Shown: piece after piece, positions 1 through 10,955 of the stretch
How the letters are laid out: each line of letters begins with the position of its first letter
How positions within the stretch are numbered: position 1 is the first letter of the stretch
Assembly: GCA_021399445.1 (NCBI GenBank)
Contig: JAJTUQ010000016.1
Coordinates: forward strand, 124,001 to 188,000
Length of the DNA: 64,000 nt
Reading direction: 5' to 3'
Source of the DNA: Xylogone sp. PMI_703
Lineage: Eukaryota; Ascomycota; Leotiomycetes
Translations under genes and position numbers: made by a program
Notes under the pieces: generated by a model
The model's database searches: none
What the model saw: the letters and a program-made list of their open reading frames with translations, nothing else
What the model was told of the DNA's origin: nothing

Positions 1-524
1 GAAGCTACACCATTCAGACTGGCTCGTCCTTCAGATCGCCCGACCCAAGTGCGTGCCCTTTGTTCTCTTACCATCCTCTGTATCACCAAAAGCTAACTGA
101 AATTTCAGATAACACTTTCACCGGTCTCGGGGGCCTCAACATGCAAGGCAAAGTCGTGCCTGTCTCAACCTTCCTTCTGGCCCCTTCCTCCACGTACAAC
201 ATCTCGCCAGTCGTACGTTACTACATTGCCACCTGCTCCTATGTACAGGGCCAAATCATCCATGTACAGCAAATCAGTATCACTCAGCTGTGAAACATCA
301 CCAACGCCACCAGCAACTCGCAGACCTACGTCCACAATAGCGATGGTACCTACAGGCCTCTTACGTCGGAGGCGAAGGTGAAGGATATCAAACTCGCCAG
401 ACTTAGGGCTGATAAGGCGGAGCTGTTGGGGCCAGATTCTTTGATGACTGTAGGCCAGGAGAGCAAAGATGGGTATGCGAATGGCGGGTATACTAATGAT
501 GGGGCATTGTTGAAGGAAGAGTAG
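1..524 (+). pseudogene. 3' end of an unrecognised gene with an in-frame stop
   Basis: The window opens inside an exon that joins across a likely 60-nt intron (49-108, donor GTGCGT, acceptor TTTCAG) into a continuous reading frame. That frame gives a protein tail beginning with residues like NNTFTGLGGLNMQGK. It is broken by TGA at 291-293, after which sensible coding continues in the same frame (NITNATSNSQTYVHNSDG) to a TAG at 522-524. The tail is rich in Ser, Thr and Asn with several N-glycosylation sequons, which would suit a secreted protein. I do not recognise the family. The TGA could be a CGA-to-TGA transition, consistent with point mutation or mild RIP, or a sequence error. The start lies outside the window. 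Confidence 0.45.
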
Positions 525-1317
525 TTGGTGAAGGACTTTCAGAAGGCATTGTTAAATATGTTCTTTAAGACTGTAGTTGCAAACTCTCAGAAAGAAGCGC
601 TGTGGAAGCCGGGCCTTATAGTTGTGTGAGCTGAGGATGATCGGATGGGTTGAGGTATTTGGCGTGTTTTTGTCATCTGAGATGGAAGTTTGGAACTATG
701 ATAGCTGATTTTTTAGTTAGTCCTGATATTTATGCCTATCCGCGATCCTATAATATGGCAAGCCCCGACCTCGAGTTTCACAGGCCCCAATCTACGTTTA
801 TGGCTCTACTTTTATTTTGTCCGCCGAGAACCTGATTTGCAGTTGGGTCTTGATTTGCACACGGATTCACGTTACGCTTGGCTTGAATCTAAAAGCGTGT
901 TGAAGGTGTAAAGTAAGTTGCTAGAGTTATGGTTTCTCCATTGTATTTGACTTTCTATCTTCTTCAGTATGTAATAAACTTGCTCTTAAACTTACCCCTA
1001 CTCTTCTACGTCGTCATAGTATTTGTGTGTGGCTGGTCATTGTGAATAGCTGGTCAGATGAGGTCAAGTTACAGACCTAAACAATGCAATGCACGGATCA
1101 GTTCTCTTCATGTCAACTACTCTTGGTAGCCGTGGGTTGGGGGGGGGAAGCAGGCTTTCCGTGCTTTGTAACCCATTTAGGACTGCCGTTTAGGGGCGGA
1201 CCAAAGATACGGACTCTCATGCCTTCAAATTCAATGACAAGGATATTGAAAAGCTAGATCGGAGTGTGCAAAAGATGTTGAAAGATTTTAAAATAGAAGA
1301 GATTGAAGAGTAACGCG
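525..1317. other. Intergenic, no gene seen
   Basis: No conserved coding sequence is visible on either strand. A G-run lies at about 1140-1146. The last 120 bases include a short open stretch (to the TAA at about 1312) ahead of the mitochondrial-like fragment; I cannot assign it. Confidence 0.5.
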
Positions 1318-1597
1318 ATAAACTACATGAACCTTGATTTGTATCAGGTTTTACAGATGATGAAGGATGCTTTCTTGTATTAATTCGTAAATCACACAAA
1401 AATAAACTAGATTGACAACTTGAGGTTAATTTCGCGATTAATCTTCATGCTAGAGATCTAAATCTCTTATAATTTATTCAAGACTACTTTGATGGGGCAG
1501 GGACAATAGGTAAAGAAAGAAATGGTTATTGTGATTTCATAATAGGTTCTTTAGATCAAATAGTAATAAAAGCAATACCTCATTTTGATAAATATCC
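1318..1597 (+). pseudogene. Nuclear mitochondrial fragment: LAGLIDADG homing endonuclease
   Basis: Read in one frame, this segment contains EP-W-FVSGFTDDEGCF, then IRKSHKNKLD-W-QLEVNF, INLHARDLNLL, IGKERNGYCDF and SLDQIVIKAIPHFDKYP. This is the conserved core of the LAGLIDADG endonucleases encoded in fungal mitochondrial group I introns. Both TGA codons (1335-1337 and 1413-1415) fall exactly where the family has tryptophan, which is the mitochondrial code. A TAA at 1470-1472 is also in frame, so it is dead even by that code. Only the first LAGLIDADG motif region and the following stretch are present; similarity ends near 1597. A nuclear insertion of mitochondrial DNA is the simplest reading. 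It cannot be expressed as a protein in the nucleus. Confidence 0.8.
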
Positions 1598-1705
1598 CTC
1601 TCCGACTGAAACGTAAACGTGGTGCATCCACTTTGAAATAACTTATTCCAAGTAAGCTGATTAAACTACACCATTACCCTCGTTTTATGAGCTTAAACCA
1701 GTGCT

Positions 1706-3572
1706 TCAAAAGGTAGATACAACATTTTCTTTGTGCTTTGAAGAATTACCACTGTTTCTATTCTGTTTTTGGTCAATATTATAATTTTCCTCGTCCAGCA
1801 TTGTTTTATTCATGACTTCATCCATGCGGACAACAACATCTTCACCAAACTTAATGTTAATCTCCTCTAAGGATAATCCCTTCGTCTGCAGAAGAAGAAT
1901 TAGCTCTGTCAGATAATCATTATCCTTATTTACCAGTACATACCTCGGGACACCAGAAATAAAAGATTATGATGTTAACTAATGTCAAACATATGAAGAT
2001 AACATAGTATTTCCATTTTATGCGAGCGAGTGCTGTTGGCGCAGCTTCGACGTAAACAAGAGTCGACAAGAATGTTCCAAAAAGAGACCAAGCAACTCCT
2101 TGCGATCGAATTTGCGTAGGAAAGATCTCGCCTGGATAGATATTAGGTAATGCGCGTAGAATAAAAGGAGCTGGCCGAAAGAATAACTCACTGCAATAGA
2201 CGTAGCCAACCACGTCAATTCCTCCGCCGTAGAAAGAGATGAAGCAAAAAGAGAAAAACACTCCCATAGACAAACCGGCGTGATTAGTCGTATCAGCAAA
2301 ACTAGCGATCATGGCGGTTTCGAGGCAGACGGAGAGCATACAGCCAGTAAGTCCAGCCACTACGGAGAATATTAATTATTATAGTTGAGGTTAGTCTGGA
2401 GTTTGCGAACTTACATAACAGGGGCTTCCTGCCGATTCTGTCAAGGAGAAGAGCTCCCACAAAGTTCGAGATGGTGGCAACTGTGACATAAGCAGCTCCC
2501 AGAATTAAAGGCATTCCCCCTGACAATCCTAGATTCTGGTAGAGGGATACAATATATACTTGTTAATATTAGTGTTCATCCAGATTTGATAGAATTCATA
2601 CGAGCTCACCATATATGACTTGAGCACCGGTTGACTGTGCTGCAAATTGGATAAAAAATCCCATCCACATTCTTTTCCGATAAGAGGCTTTAGTGAAAAG
2701 CTGCTTATTACCTCCCTGGGTCCAGGCTGCGGCATCAGCTTGAACCTGTTGGACCATTTGGTAAAACTCAGCCTGTGCAAATCGTTCGCTCTCTTCGGTA
2801 TGGTCATCTGCATGTAGTCTATGGATGATGTCCCAGGCCTCCTCATTTCGATCCTTTGTGAGAACTACGAATGCTGTTAGAACCTCCGCATGCAAGCACC
2901 TGGAAACAACATACGCCAGCGTGGTGACTCCGGAATCCATGGACCACAGCATAACAAGCAAAGAGGTGGGAGACAGGACAAGGCGATTGGGAAGCGCCAC
3001 TGGAAAGAAGAGTTGGATGAATAGTATGTCCCAACCCCAACCCAGCCGGCGAGAGCATAGCCAAAGACGATCCATGTGCCGTGCTGGCCAACCAGAAATC
3101 CTCTTGCTTGCGGTGGCGCTGTGGAAGGCGTTAGCTTCGTGTAACTGGATACAGATCATTCCTTACAGATTTCAGCCTGGTAGATGGGAATCAAAACCAC
3201 CATCATACCAATCCCCCATCCAGCGATGAAGCGTGACACTAAAAACATAGCCATATTCACAGATCCTGCCTCCAACGCTCCGCCGATGATATTCACAACG
3301 GAGCCAAAATACATGGTCTCCTTTCGGCCCCGAGCCTCGCACATCCAGCCGACAGTCAAAGCTCCGAACATAGCACCGGCACAATATAATCCATTAATAG
3401 CACCGGTGATGGCGTTGCTATATGATACATTTGTGTCAAGATTAAAATAGGCTAAAAATCCGGGTTGGCCCAGAGTGTTGGAGATAACGGAGAAGCCATA
3501 GCCAAACGTCAGGCTTCCAAAGGTCAGCACCAAAATGATGCGAAGATTATACAATGTGTATTTCTTTGCCAT
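1706..3572 (-). CDS. MFS sugar porter, seven exons
   Basis: Membrane sugar/H+ symporter-type transporter. Six introns (3119-3166, 2874-2914, 2559-2609, 2360-2414, 2132-2191, 1886-1943) remove exactly the non-homologous stretches and leave 1,554 coding bases, 517 residues, the usual family length. Sugar-porter signatures appear in order: GRKETMYFGS in the first half, RFIAGWGIGM, PESPRW before the central loop, DRIGRKP in the second half, and a terminal PETKG created by splicing the last intron. The start is the ATG at 3572 (MAKKYTLYNL); an upstream in-frame GTG is not used as a start here. The 41-nt second intron is unusually short. The substrate cannot be read from sequence; lactose, cellobiose or hexoses are all possible. 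It may lie outside the metabolite cluster. Confidence 0.88.
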
Positions 3573-4348
3573 GACTATGATCACGAATAGCTATATCATT
3601 GATTCTGGAGAAATTTATTGCTTATATGGAAATCAGGTACAAAATATATTCAAGTTTTACCCCGACAGTAAATCGTTATCCCACTTCTCCACACACACTC
3701 CGTGACAGGGCCACGCATATTGCCGAACCCCGCATATTAAGAATTGGTCTAGCTGGGTACTGTTTGTGACTGCCAACGTTCAATTCAAGTTACTGCTTCC
3801 CTGATGTAGCTCTTTCCCCCGGAATATCAGTCAAGGATTGCTTACCTACAGAGGATCGCCTAGCGTTGGTTCATAACCCTGAAGCCCTATCATGACCACC
3901 AATGTAGTATCACTAAAATATGATGAACTAAGATATGAAGAAGTACAGGTTAGAAGTAGAAGTAGTGGTTTTGCATAACAAAAAGTTAAAAAAAGAGCGT
4001 TGCAATGAGATCAAGGGGAACTAATCAGACATCTCCAAATAGTCCAGATTTCTGCCTGCGCAAGATCGCTATTTGATAGAAAAAGGCATGCAATAATTTT
4101 ACAAGTTTTTTTCCATCTTTCTCAAACTACCGCTCGGAGTGAGGTGTTCATGAACCAGGGAATATACCAGAGTTGTGATGTAATAAGAAAAAGGTCCAAC
4201 TAGATTGAAATTACAAAAACCATTCATCTTGGTAACTATGTCACCGAAAATCTGCAGAAATCGATCAGATTGTTCCGTGATTGATGGAATGTATTCCAGT
4301 CTACAAACATCATTGCGCAGATTCAGCTAATAAATTTATAAATCGGTT
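3573..4348. other. Intergenic region between two minus-strand transporters
   Basis: AT-rich spacer with no conserved reading frame. It should hold the promoter of the sugar porter and the terminator of the anion:cation symporter upstream of it. Confidence 0.6.
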
Positions 4349-5854
4349 TTACAATATATATCGGAAATTAGAGCTAGCATCAACCTCCATGCCAATTTCA
4401 TCTTCCACGTTTGTTAACTCTCTCGCGGGGCCATATTTAGCGTCGAGCTGCTTGTTGAGATAGGTCAACCAGGCGATCTCAGCCAGGGACAGTACTGCAG
4501 CTAGGGTACAAGCGCCGAATGAAATCCAAAACCCTTTCTTATAAGACGGGGCCTCAGAGATTGGAAAGACGTGGGTTCCCAGGAGAGGGCCACACTGACC
4601 AATGAAATTCATGAGAATAAACGCAGCACCTCTCTTGCTGTCGCTGCCATTATTGTTGGATACCCACGAGAGGACAAGGCCAATACATGGGTACAGGCCA
4701 CCGGTAACGAGAAACAGTGCAAAGTATTTGACAGCGACTTTGTGTACGAAGATAAGAAGCAGGTACCCTACGGCTCCAGTAGCACTGCACATCGCCAGGA
4801 AGATGCCTCGCCTTTGGAACCGGTCCGAGGCAAATCCAACAGCCAGCACAACCATAGCAGCAAACAGATATGGTGGAGCGGAGAGACCTTGGGCACGTAT
4901 AGAGGTAAATCCCATCCCCTGCAAGATCGCGGGTATATAAATCGGAAGCGAGGAATATCCAACATTGGAGCAAAAATACACGATCGTAGTCAACCAGTTT
5001 TTGAGGTCTAGGAGACTCCAGAAGAATTCTCTCAGAGTAAGCCTTCGGTCTCGTTCCGGGTTACCTACTTGTCGAACTGTTCGAGCCCTGGCAATATTCT
5101 TCTCCTTCTCAGTCAAGAACTGGCAATCTAAAGCATTGCTAGGAAGCCAATAGTAGCCAAAAAGGCCCACTGCGACCGCTGGGAGTCCTTCGACCAGAAA
5201 CAAAGCCCGCCAACCCGCTATGGCATGATGGTGGAGTGTGATGAAATAGGCAAACGCACCAGCAAATGAGGCGGCCAGAGGAGCAATGCAGACATACCAT
5301 CCCAATCGCCGACCCATCTCCCTTCTGTAGTAGAAGAAGGAGAAGAAATAAGCTAGACCGGGGCTATAGGAGGATTCAAAGATGCCTAACAATAATCGCA
5401 AGACGAGCATGCCAGCAAAGTTCTGAGCGGCACCGCAGCATCCAGCAATGATTCCCCAGATGCATATGACGGTAGGAACGTAGTATCGAGCTGGTAGGAT
5501 CTTGTAAAATATCGTTTGCCAGTCAAACAGAATATAGCCCAGGTACAATACCGTCAAGAGCCACTGATACTGATCATCGTTGATCCCCAAGTCCTTGGAC
5601 ATGCCAGCCGTGTTTGCGTTTCCAATATTGCCGCGATCCATATACGCCAGTAGGTAAGCTCCCGATACATAGCCAAGGACGATGACATCGAGCTTTAAGA
5701 GTAGGCGGCCTTCCTCAGCAGCCGTATACTCGAACTCGATAGCTTCCAAAGTGGCAGCACCGTTGGCCTTCTCGGGATCCACGGTCGTGGTCTCGATCCT
5801 CTCCTCCTCGTAGCCCATCTCGGACTGCCTGGCTGAGGGCTTTTCAGTAGCCAT
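4349..5854 (-). CDS. MFS anion:cation symporter (Dal5/allantoate permease type)
   Basis: Uninterrupted 501-residue protein with about 12 membrane segments. An acidic N-terminal tail of about 50 residues is followed by LLLKLDVIVLGYVSGAYLLAYMDRGNIGNA, where LAYMDRGNIGNA is a hallmark of the fungal ACS family, then WGIIAGCCGAAQNFAGM and LRLLLGIFESSYSPG. The central loop (FLTEKEKNIARAR) and second half (GFTSIRAQGLSAPPYLFA) also match that family, which imports carboxylates, vitamins and ureides such as allantoate. It is transcribed divergently from the isopropylmalate dehydrogenase paralog, sharing a 647-bp promoter region, so it may move an organic acid or amino-acid-like substrate or product of that pathway. 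The substrate is inferred only. Confidence 0.9.
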   Translation of the reverse strand: MATEKPSARQSEMGYEEERIETTTVDPEKANGAATLEAIEFEYTAAEEGRLLLKLDVIVLGYVSGAYLLAYMDRGNIGNANTAGMSKDLGINDDQYQWLLTVLYLGYILFDWQTIFYKILPARYYVPTVICIWGIIAGCCGAAQNFAGMLVLRLLLGIFESSYSPGLAYFFSFFYYRREMGRRLGWYVCIAPLAASFAGAFAYFITLHHHAIAGWRALFLVEGLPAVAVGLFGYYWLPSNALDCQFLTEKEKNIARARTVRQVGNPERDRRLTLREFFWSLLDLKNWLTTIVYFCSNVGYSSLPIYIPAILQGMGFTSIRAQGLSAPPYLFAAMVVLAVGFASDRFQRRGIFLAMCSATGAVGYLLLIFVHKVAVKYFALFLVTGGLYPCIGLVLSWVSNNNGSDSKRGAAFILMNFIGQCGPLLGTHVFPISEAPSYKKGFWISFGACTLAAVLSLAEIAWLTYLNKQLDAKYGPARELTNVEDEIGMEVDASSNFRYIL

Positions 5855-6501
5855 TTCCTAAGTAAGTTGATATTCTCAGTTAGGCTGGTTTCGCAACGTG
5901 ATGTGATGAAACCCACAAGAGAGGATAAGAAAAGGGACACAGGTCTTAGGTTAAGAACCTTGAAAATGCCACAGAAGGGGAGTGGGGTAGAGGGGGGCTA
6001 GACATAGCAGCAGATTATTCTGATTGTCTTTTCACAATGTCCGATGAAGGCAATTGCCATTGTGTGGAGTCTGTTCATTGAGGAGAACCCTCTCCCCAAG
6101 GATAGAGCAGTACTATGGCATACGGGACCCTATTTCCCAGTGCGCTAGCTCCCCCACGCAGAAGTTAGCTATACCCGTTGCCGGATCCGGGGTAAGTATG
6201 GGGCTCTCGGGGAAGGATGTGGTACTCTGCAACTATTGTACCTATGCACCGTGCCGTAGGTACTGTCCCACCCGGGCTGAGGGTAAGATGCTTGGTATTC
6301 CCCACCACAACGGCTAAAGCAACGCTCTACTACCGTATAGCGCATGCTCCACGATCAGGGGGCGTAGTCGAAAATAAACTCACAGCTCGTGGGGTCGCAG
6401 GCACTCCAGGCCAGTGCACCCATCTGGGTTCCTTTAATAAAGCTTCGTCTGGAACCCCCAGTGGTGGGCCAGCTCTGTCCCGCAGTGTGAAGCGTCTAAC
6501 G
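5855..6501. promoter_or_regulatory. Divergent promoter region with CCGGATCCGG palindrome
   Basis: Shared 5' region of the ACS transporter (minus) and the dehydrogenase (plus). The perfect palindrome CCGGATCCGG lies at 6181-6190, 312 bases before the dehydrogenase ATG. Inverted CGG/CCG triplets are the usual target type of Zn2Cys6 regulators, so this is a candidate operator. The region is more GC-rich than most spacers here. The coding frame of the dehydrogenase stays open upstream to 6217, but that extension has no similarity to the family and is read as leader. Confidence 0.4.
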
Positions 6502-7635
6502 ATGCCTGAATTCAATATTCTTGTTCTAGAGGGTGACCACATTGGCCCGGAGGTCATTGCTGAAGCCGCCAAGGTGCTCCGTGCCGCTGAGGCTCATCCC
6601 GCTGTCTCGAAGAAAAATATCAAGTTCAATCTCGAATTTGATCTTCTCGGCGGCCAGTCTATTGATGCCCATGGTATCCCGTTGACTCCCCAGGTCATTG
6701 AGAAAGCCAAGAAGTCAGACGCCGTTCTCTTCGGTGCTGTCGGCGGACCCAAATGGGGAATGACCGGAACTCTGCGGCCGGAAACATCAGTTTTGGATTT
6801 GCGAAAGGCCTTAAACTGCTGGGCTAACGTCCGGCCATGTAAAGTGCCCTCGCCCGGAGTCGCCAAGTGCTCTCCCTTGAAAGAATCAGTGGTCACAGGC
6901 ACTGACTTCATCGTCCTTCGAGAGAATTGCGGGGGAGTCTATTTTGGCGCCAAGGAGGAGAGTGCGGATTATGCACACGATGTGTGGGGATACCATCGAT
7001 GGGAGATTGAGCGCATAGCTCGCATGGCAGCGTACCTCTCGCGAAAGCATGGAGGTACGGCTGGTCCCAGTAGGATCACATCCGTGGACAAGGCCAATGT
7101 TCTCGCCGTCTGCAGACTGTGGAGAGAAGCCGTGAAAAGGGTCCATGACGCTGAGTTTGATGATATCCCTCTCGTCAACCAGCTTTCAGACTCTTTGGCC
7201 CTGATAATGGTCAAGAATCCTCGGTCTCTTAATGGCATTGTCCTATGCGACAATATCTTTGGGGATCTCTTTTCGGACGAGGCCGCTGCCGTGGTTGGGA
7301 CGCTCGGGTTCAGCCCTTCTGCTTGCCTTGCAGGTATCCCGGAAGACGGAAAGGTGATGGGTATGTACGAGCCCAGCCATGGCTCTGCCCCTGACTTGGG
7401 ACCGAACAAGGCAAATCCCATTGCGACAATCCAGAGCGCTGCAATGATGCTGCGTTACAGCTGCGATCTGGATTTTCTGGCCGATGCAATTGATGAAGCT
7501 ATCAGCATTGCTCTGGATGACAAAAGTGCTGGGGGATTGGAAGTGCGGACGGGGGACATCGGCGGGAAGGCGTCGACTGGGGAGATGGGAGATGCAGTTG
7601 TTTCTGCATTGGAGCGGGTTTTGAACAAGACATAA
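6502..7635 (+). CDS. 3-isopropylmalate dehydrogenase paralog
   Basis: 377-residue NAD-dependent beta-decarboxylating dehydrogenase of the LeuB/Leu2 family, normal length, no intron. It oxidises and decarboxylates a 3-substituted malate to a 2-oxo acid. Visible landmarks: N-terminal LEGDHIGPEV, LFGAVGGPKWG, the substrate-binding arginine set in DLRKALNCWANVRP and VLREN, the Tyr in GGVYFGAKEE, the SVDKANVLA motif with the catalytic Lys, the metal-binding FGDLFSDEA, and the NAD-site YEPSHGSAPD. The N-terminal loop has His where the family normally has Gly (GDGIGPEV), and the RENCGG stretch differs from the usual RELVGG or RELTGG, so it is probably a specialised paralog rather than the housekeeping Leu2. 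It sits next to the isomerase for the preceding step. Confidence 0.9.
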   Translation: MPEFNILVLEGDHIGPEVIAEAAKVLRAAEAHPAVSKKNIKFNLEFDLLGGQSIDAHGIPLTPQVIEKAKKSDAVLFGAVGGPKWGMTGTLRPETSVLDLRKALNCWANVRPCKVPSPGVAKCSPLKESVVTGTDFIVLRENCGGVYFGAKEESADYAHDVWGYHRWEIERIARMAAYLSRKHGGTAGPSRITSVDKANVLAVCRLWREAVKRVHDAEFDDIPLVNQLSDSLALIMVKNPRSLNGIVLCDNIFGDLFSDEAAAVVGTLGFSPSACLAGIPEDGKVMGMYEPSHGSAPDLGPNKANPIATIQSAAMMLRYSCDLDFLADAIDEAISIALDDKSAGGLEVRTGDIGGKASTGEMGDAVVSALERVLNKT

Positions 7636-8313
7636 GAGACTTTGTCTCAACTTTGAAGACTTAGGATACTATAGAGTGATTTGCTATAGCATGAGCTTAT
7701 ACAACTCTTGTAAAAAAATTAATGATGTGCCCGTTCCGCCGCAGTCTTCCATGCACTCACTCTTTGAAGTCAGGAACACTGTACTGGTGCCATCCACATA
7801 TCCTTCTAGATCACCTAACCATGCGCAAAATGAAAGCCACCCCTAGCAAATTCCCCGGTCTCCGCTTGGAACATGGCGATTCTGAACTTCAATTCCCAGT
7901 TACTTCCTCGGCGAGAGCATGAGAGTAATTACAAGAATAGCGCGGGATTCCATTTTCCATTGCTTCGCATGAACCCTACAACCTCAACTCACGGGAACGT
8001 GAAGATCCACCAATAGACGTACTCTTCAGCGGCGCCGCTACAACTTACCGGCCGGCTATGGAACGATGGTAGTGATCCGCAATGGTGGATCAACCCTCGA
8101 TATCCCCAAACCCCACGCGTCGGCAATGGAGATGTAGCCAAAGCCTTCGTACCAGTGACCGAAGTCTCTAACCGCTTACTCCTCACAGTGTTTGCGGTGC
8201 AGTACAAGTTACGGGAAATGTAGGCATGAGCGACGAGTTCTCATACAACATCGCTGAACGCAGACTGTATTTTTGGAGATAAGGCTCTTAGCACCCTCTG
8301 ACAGCTTCCCACC
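7636..8313. promoter_or_regulatory. Spacer between dehydrogenase and isomerase genes, with CCGGCCGG
   Basis: No conserved coding sequence. A CCGGCCGG palindrome at 8048-8055 lies 259-266 bases before the isomerase ATG and resembles the CCGG-centred palindrome before the dehydrogenase. The isomerase start context (CCACCATGGG) is close to ideal. Confidence 0.35.
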
Positions 8314-10590
8314 ATGGGCCTTACACTGTACGACAAAATCTACCAGCAACACTTGGTGGATCCTGACAACAAGCTCGCACCACTGCAATATGTCGATGCC
8401 CACCTCATCTTTGAGGTTCCGACAGCCCAAGCATTTGACAATCTCAAGAAAAATTCTCGCCCTGTTCGAAGGACTGACTTGACGCTAGCAACTGTTGATC
8501 ACAATGTACCCACTGATGACCGGTCTCAGTACAGAGATGCGGCGTCATTTGTCAAGGAACCAGCAGCTCGAACTCAGATCACGTTGCTTGAGAAGAACGT
8601 TGCGGAGCATGGAATCAAGTACTTTGGCATGTCGGATCGCAGGCAGGGCATCGTCCATGTGGTCGGGCCAGAACAAGGGCTGACATTGCCTGGGTCGGTG
8701 ATTTTCTGTGGCGATTCTCATACACCTACTCACGGGGCTGTGGGAGCTCTGGCGCTGAGTGGTGGCACATCTGACATCGAACACGTGCTGGCTACCCAAA
8801 CTGTACTTCAGAAGAAGTACAAGAACTTCAGAGTGCGTGTCGAGGGGCAACTTGGTCCTGCCGTTTACTCTAAGGATATCATCTTACATCTTCTGGGGAA
8901 GATTGGTATGGCTGGTGCTACGGGCAGCGTTATTGAGTTTTGCGGCTCAACGATCCGCAATCTCTCCATGGAAGCGCGAATGGTGTTATGCAATATGAGC
9001 ATCGAGGCTGGTGCTCGAAGCGGCCTGGTTGCACCTGACAATGTAACTTACGATTACCTGAAAGATCGACCTCTCGTCCCTTCTGGAGACGATTGGGACA
9101 AAGCCCTCATATATTGGAAAACACTTTACAGCGACGAAGATGCGCATTGGGACTGCAGCGTCGATATTGACGCGGCCGATGTCGTTCCTTCAATAACGTG
9201 GGGAACATCGCCTGACGATGTTATCCCCATCAGTGGAATGACTCCTGATCCTGTGAACTATGACCAGATAAATCCATTCAAGGCCGCTGCTATCCGCAGA
9301 TCTCTGGAATACATGGGTCTTAAGCCCAATACACGAGCAGTAGACATCAAAATCGACAGAGTTTTCATTGGTTCATGTACAAATTCTCGAATAGAGGATC
9401 TCAGAGCAGCAGCTCGCGTTGCAAAAGGCAGAAGGGTTGCAGAAACTGTCTATGCTATGGTAGTTCCGGGATCTGGATTGGTACGGCAACAAGCTGAAGA
9501 AGAGGGCCTGGATGTCATCTTCAAGGAGTCCGGGTTCGACTGGCGAGAACCTGGTTGCTCCATGTGCCTTGCGATGAATGGCGACGTGTTGGCTCCGGGC
9601 GAGCGATGTGCTTCAACCACCAACAGGAATTTTGAAGGACGCCAGGGAGCAGGTGGTCGAACCCATCTTTTGTCTCCTTCCATGGCAGCCGCTGCTGCTA
9701 TCAGCGGCCATATGGTGGATGTACGAGATTTCTTGGGAACGGAGAATGGATCAATTGAAGTTACCAATCAAACACTCAGTGGAAATAAAGTCAAAAGCTA
9801 TGGTCCAATCAAAACAGCATCTCCTCTAGGTTCCCCAATAGTAACAGATGAAGCTGTAGCAAACCGGCCTCAAGAGCACAGCAAAAAAAGTGTAGGCGAT
9901 ATTCCAAAGTTCGACGTACTCTCCTCTATCCCTGCGCCATTTGATATGCAAAACATCAATACTGACCTTATAATTCCTGGCGATTTCTTGAAAACAACCA
10001 AGAGAAGCGGATTAGGACCAAACCTATTTCGAGACTTACGGTATACCACTCGGAAAGGAGAGGAAAATCCCGAATTCATCCTCAACCAAGACCCTTATCG
10101 GAAGTCCCAAATTCTGATCTGTACAGGGGAAAATTTCGGTTGTGGTTCATCCAGAGAGCATGCTGTCTGGTCTTTGTCCGACTTCGGATTCAGATGCATA
10201 ATTGCTCCTTCTATTGCATCTATTTTCTTCAACAACTGTGGTAAGAATGGTGTTCTGGCCATTGCCCTCGACGATGCGGAAGCATTGAAGAAAATCCATG
10301 TGGCCGGGGTCACGCAACGGAGTGTGGAGGTCGATTTACATAATCAAGAAATAAGATACGGTGGTGGAGATATAATCTCGAAGTTTGACGTGGATCCCTA
10401 TACAAAGCACTGTTTGATCAATGGGTTAGATGATATAGATAACACACTGGTCAATGAGGAGAAGATATATGCCTTTGAGAATAAGCAAAAGGCGAAATTC
10501 CCTTGGCTGTTTAATCGCATTCAAAAACTGGAGCCTCCAAGGCGTCTGGGACTTAGTATTGCTCATGCAACAGATGTCTTAGACTGGTAA
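8314..10590 (+). CDS. 3-isopropylmalate dehydratase (isomerase) paralog, LeuC-LeuD fusion
   Basis: 758-residue aconitase-family enzyme in the fungal single-chain layout: a large LeuC part (about residues 1-480), a Ser/Lys-rich linker, and a small LeuD part (about 530-758). It interconverts 2- and 3-substituted malates through an alkene using a [4Fe-4S] cluster. Cluster cysteines are visible in IGSCTNSR and GCSMCLAM. Other conserved pieces are [35 protein letters not shown] in LeuC, and [12 protein letters not shown] and [10 protein letters not shown] in LeuD. No intron and no break. With the adjacent dehydrogenase it supplies two of three steps of 2-oxo-acid chain elongation. Paired aconitase- and LeuB-like paralogs of this kind occur in the homotyrosine part of echinocandin clusters. 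The condensing synthase is not in this window. Confidence 0.93.
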   Translation: MGLTLYDKIYQQHLVDPDNKLAPLQYVDAHLIFEVPTAQAFDNLKKNSRPVRRTDLTLATVDHNVPTDDRSQYRDAASFVKEPAARTQITLLEKNVAEHGIKYFGMSDRRQGIVHVVGPEQGLTLPGSVIFCGDSHTPTHGAVGALALSGGTSDIEHVLATQTVLQKKYKNFRVRVEGQLGPAVYSKDIILHLLGKIGMAGATGSVIEFCGSTIRNLSMEARMVLCNMSIEAGARSGLVAPDNVTYDYLKDRPLVPSGDDWDKALIYWKTLYSDEDAHWDCSVDIDAADVVPSITWGTSPDDVIPISGMTPDPVNYDQINPFKAAAIRRSLEYMGLKPNTRAVDIKIDRVFIGSCTNSRIEDLRAAARVAKGRRVAETVYAMVVPGSGLVRQQAEEEGLDVIFKESGFDWREPGCSMCLAMNGDVLAPGERCASTTNRNFEGRQGAGGRTHLLSPSMAAAAAISGHMVDVRDFLGTENGSIEVTNQTLSGNKVKSYGPIKTASPLGSPIVTDEAVANRPQEHSKKSVGDIPKFDVLSSIPAPFDMQNINTDLIIPGDFLKTTKRSGLGPNLFRDLRYTTRKGEENPEFILNQDPYRKSQILICTGENFGCGSSREHAVWSLSDFGFRCIIAPSIASIFFNNCGKNGVLAIALDDAEALKKIHVAGVTQRSVEVDLHNQEIRYGGGDIISKFDVDPYTKHCLINGLDDIDNTLVNEEKIYAFENKQKAKFPWLFNRIQKLEPPRRLGLSIAHATDVLDW

Positions 10591-10955
10591 GGAAAATAAT
10601 TATTCTACAAATATTGGATATTGTTTTAAAGGATACTTGAAGGTATATAAGACGAACGCAATCTAGTAAATTATAACCTGTAATAAAGTTGCCAATTCAT
10701 CATAGGTTATAACAACTTGAAGAGTTATGCCGACTATCGGTAGAACATCACCTTTGTTCTACAGTAGCCGGTATAACTCCCACTCTTCCCACTCCCGCTT
10801 ACCTTGCTGTAGCCGGTTCATACAAGTTGTAGTGGTGCTGATTGATACAAAACATATATTATCCAATAAAATATCTCGCCCTACCAGTAACTCCTTATAC
10901 GATATATATGTATTGCTTAGACTAAACTTCTTTCCCAGTCATACACTCGTTCACA
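10591..10955. promoter_or_regulatory. Upstream region of the metallo-hydrolase, two GTAGCCGGT copies
   Basis: Spacer with two direct copies of GTAGCCGGT at 10764-10772 and 10809-10817, 45 bases apart and 140-190 bases upstream of the ATG. They may be regulator half-sites; no function is shown. Confidence 0.3.

Noticed and set aside
2825..3229. Plus-strand open frame opposite the sugar porter
   Set aside because: It is antisense to a well-supported multi-exon transporter and has no family similarity of its own.
6217..6501. Upstream in-frame extension of the dehydrogenase
   Set aside because: The extra 95 residues have no similarity to the family, begin with no conserved targeting pattern I can support, and the normal N-terminal beta strand starts right after the ATG at 6502.
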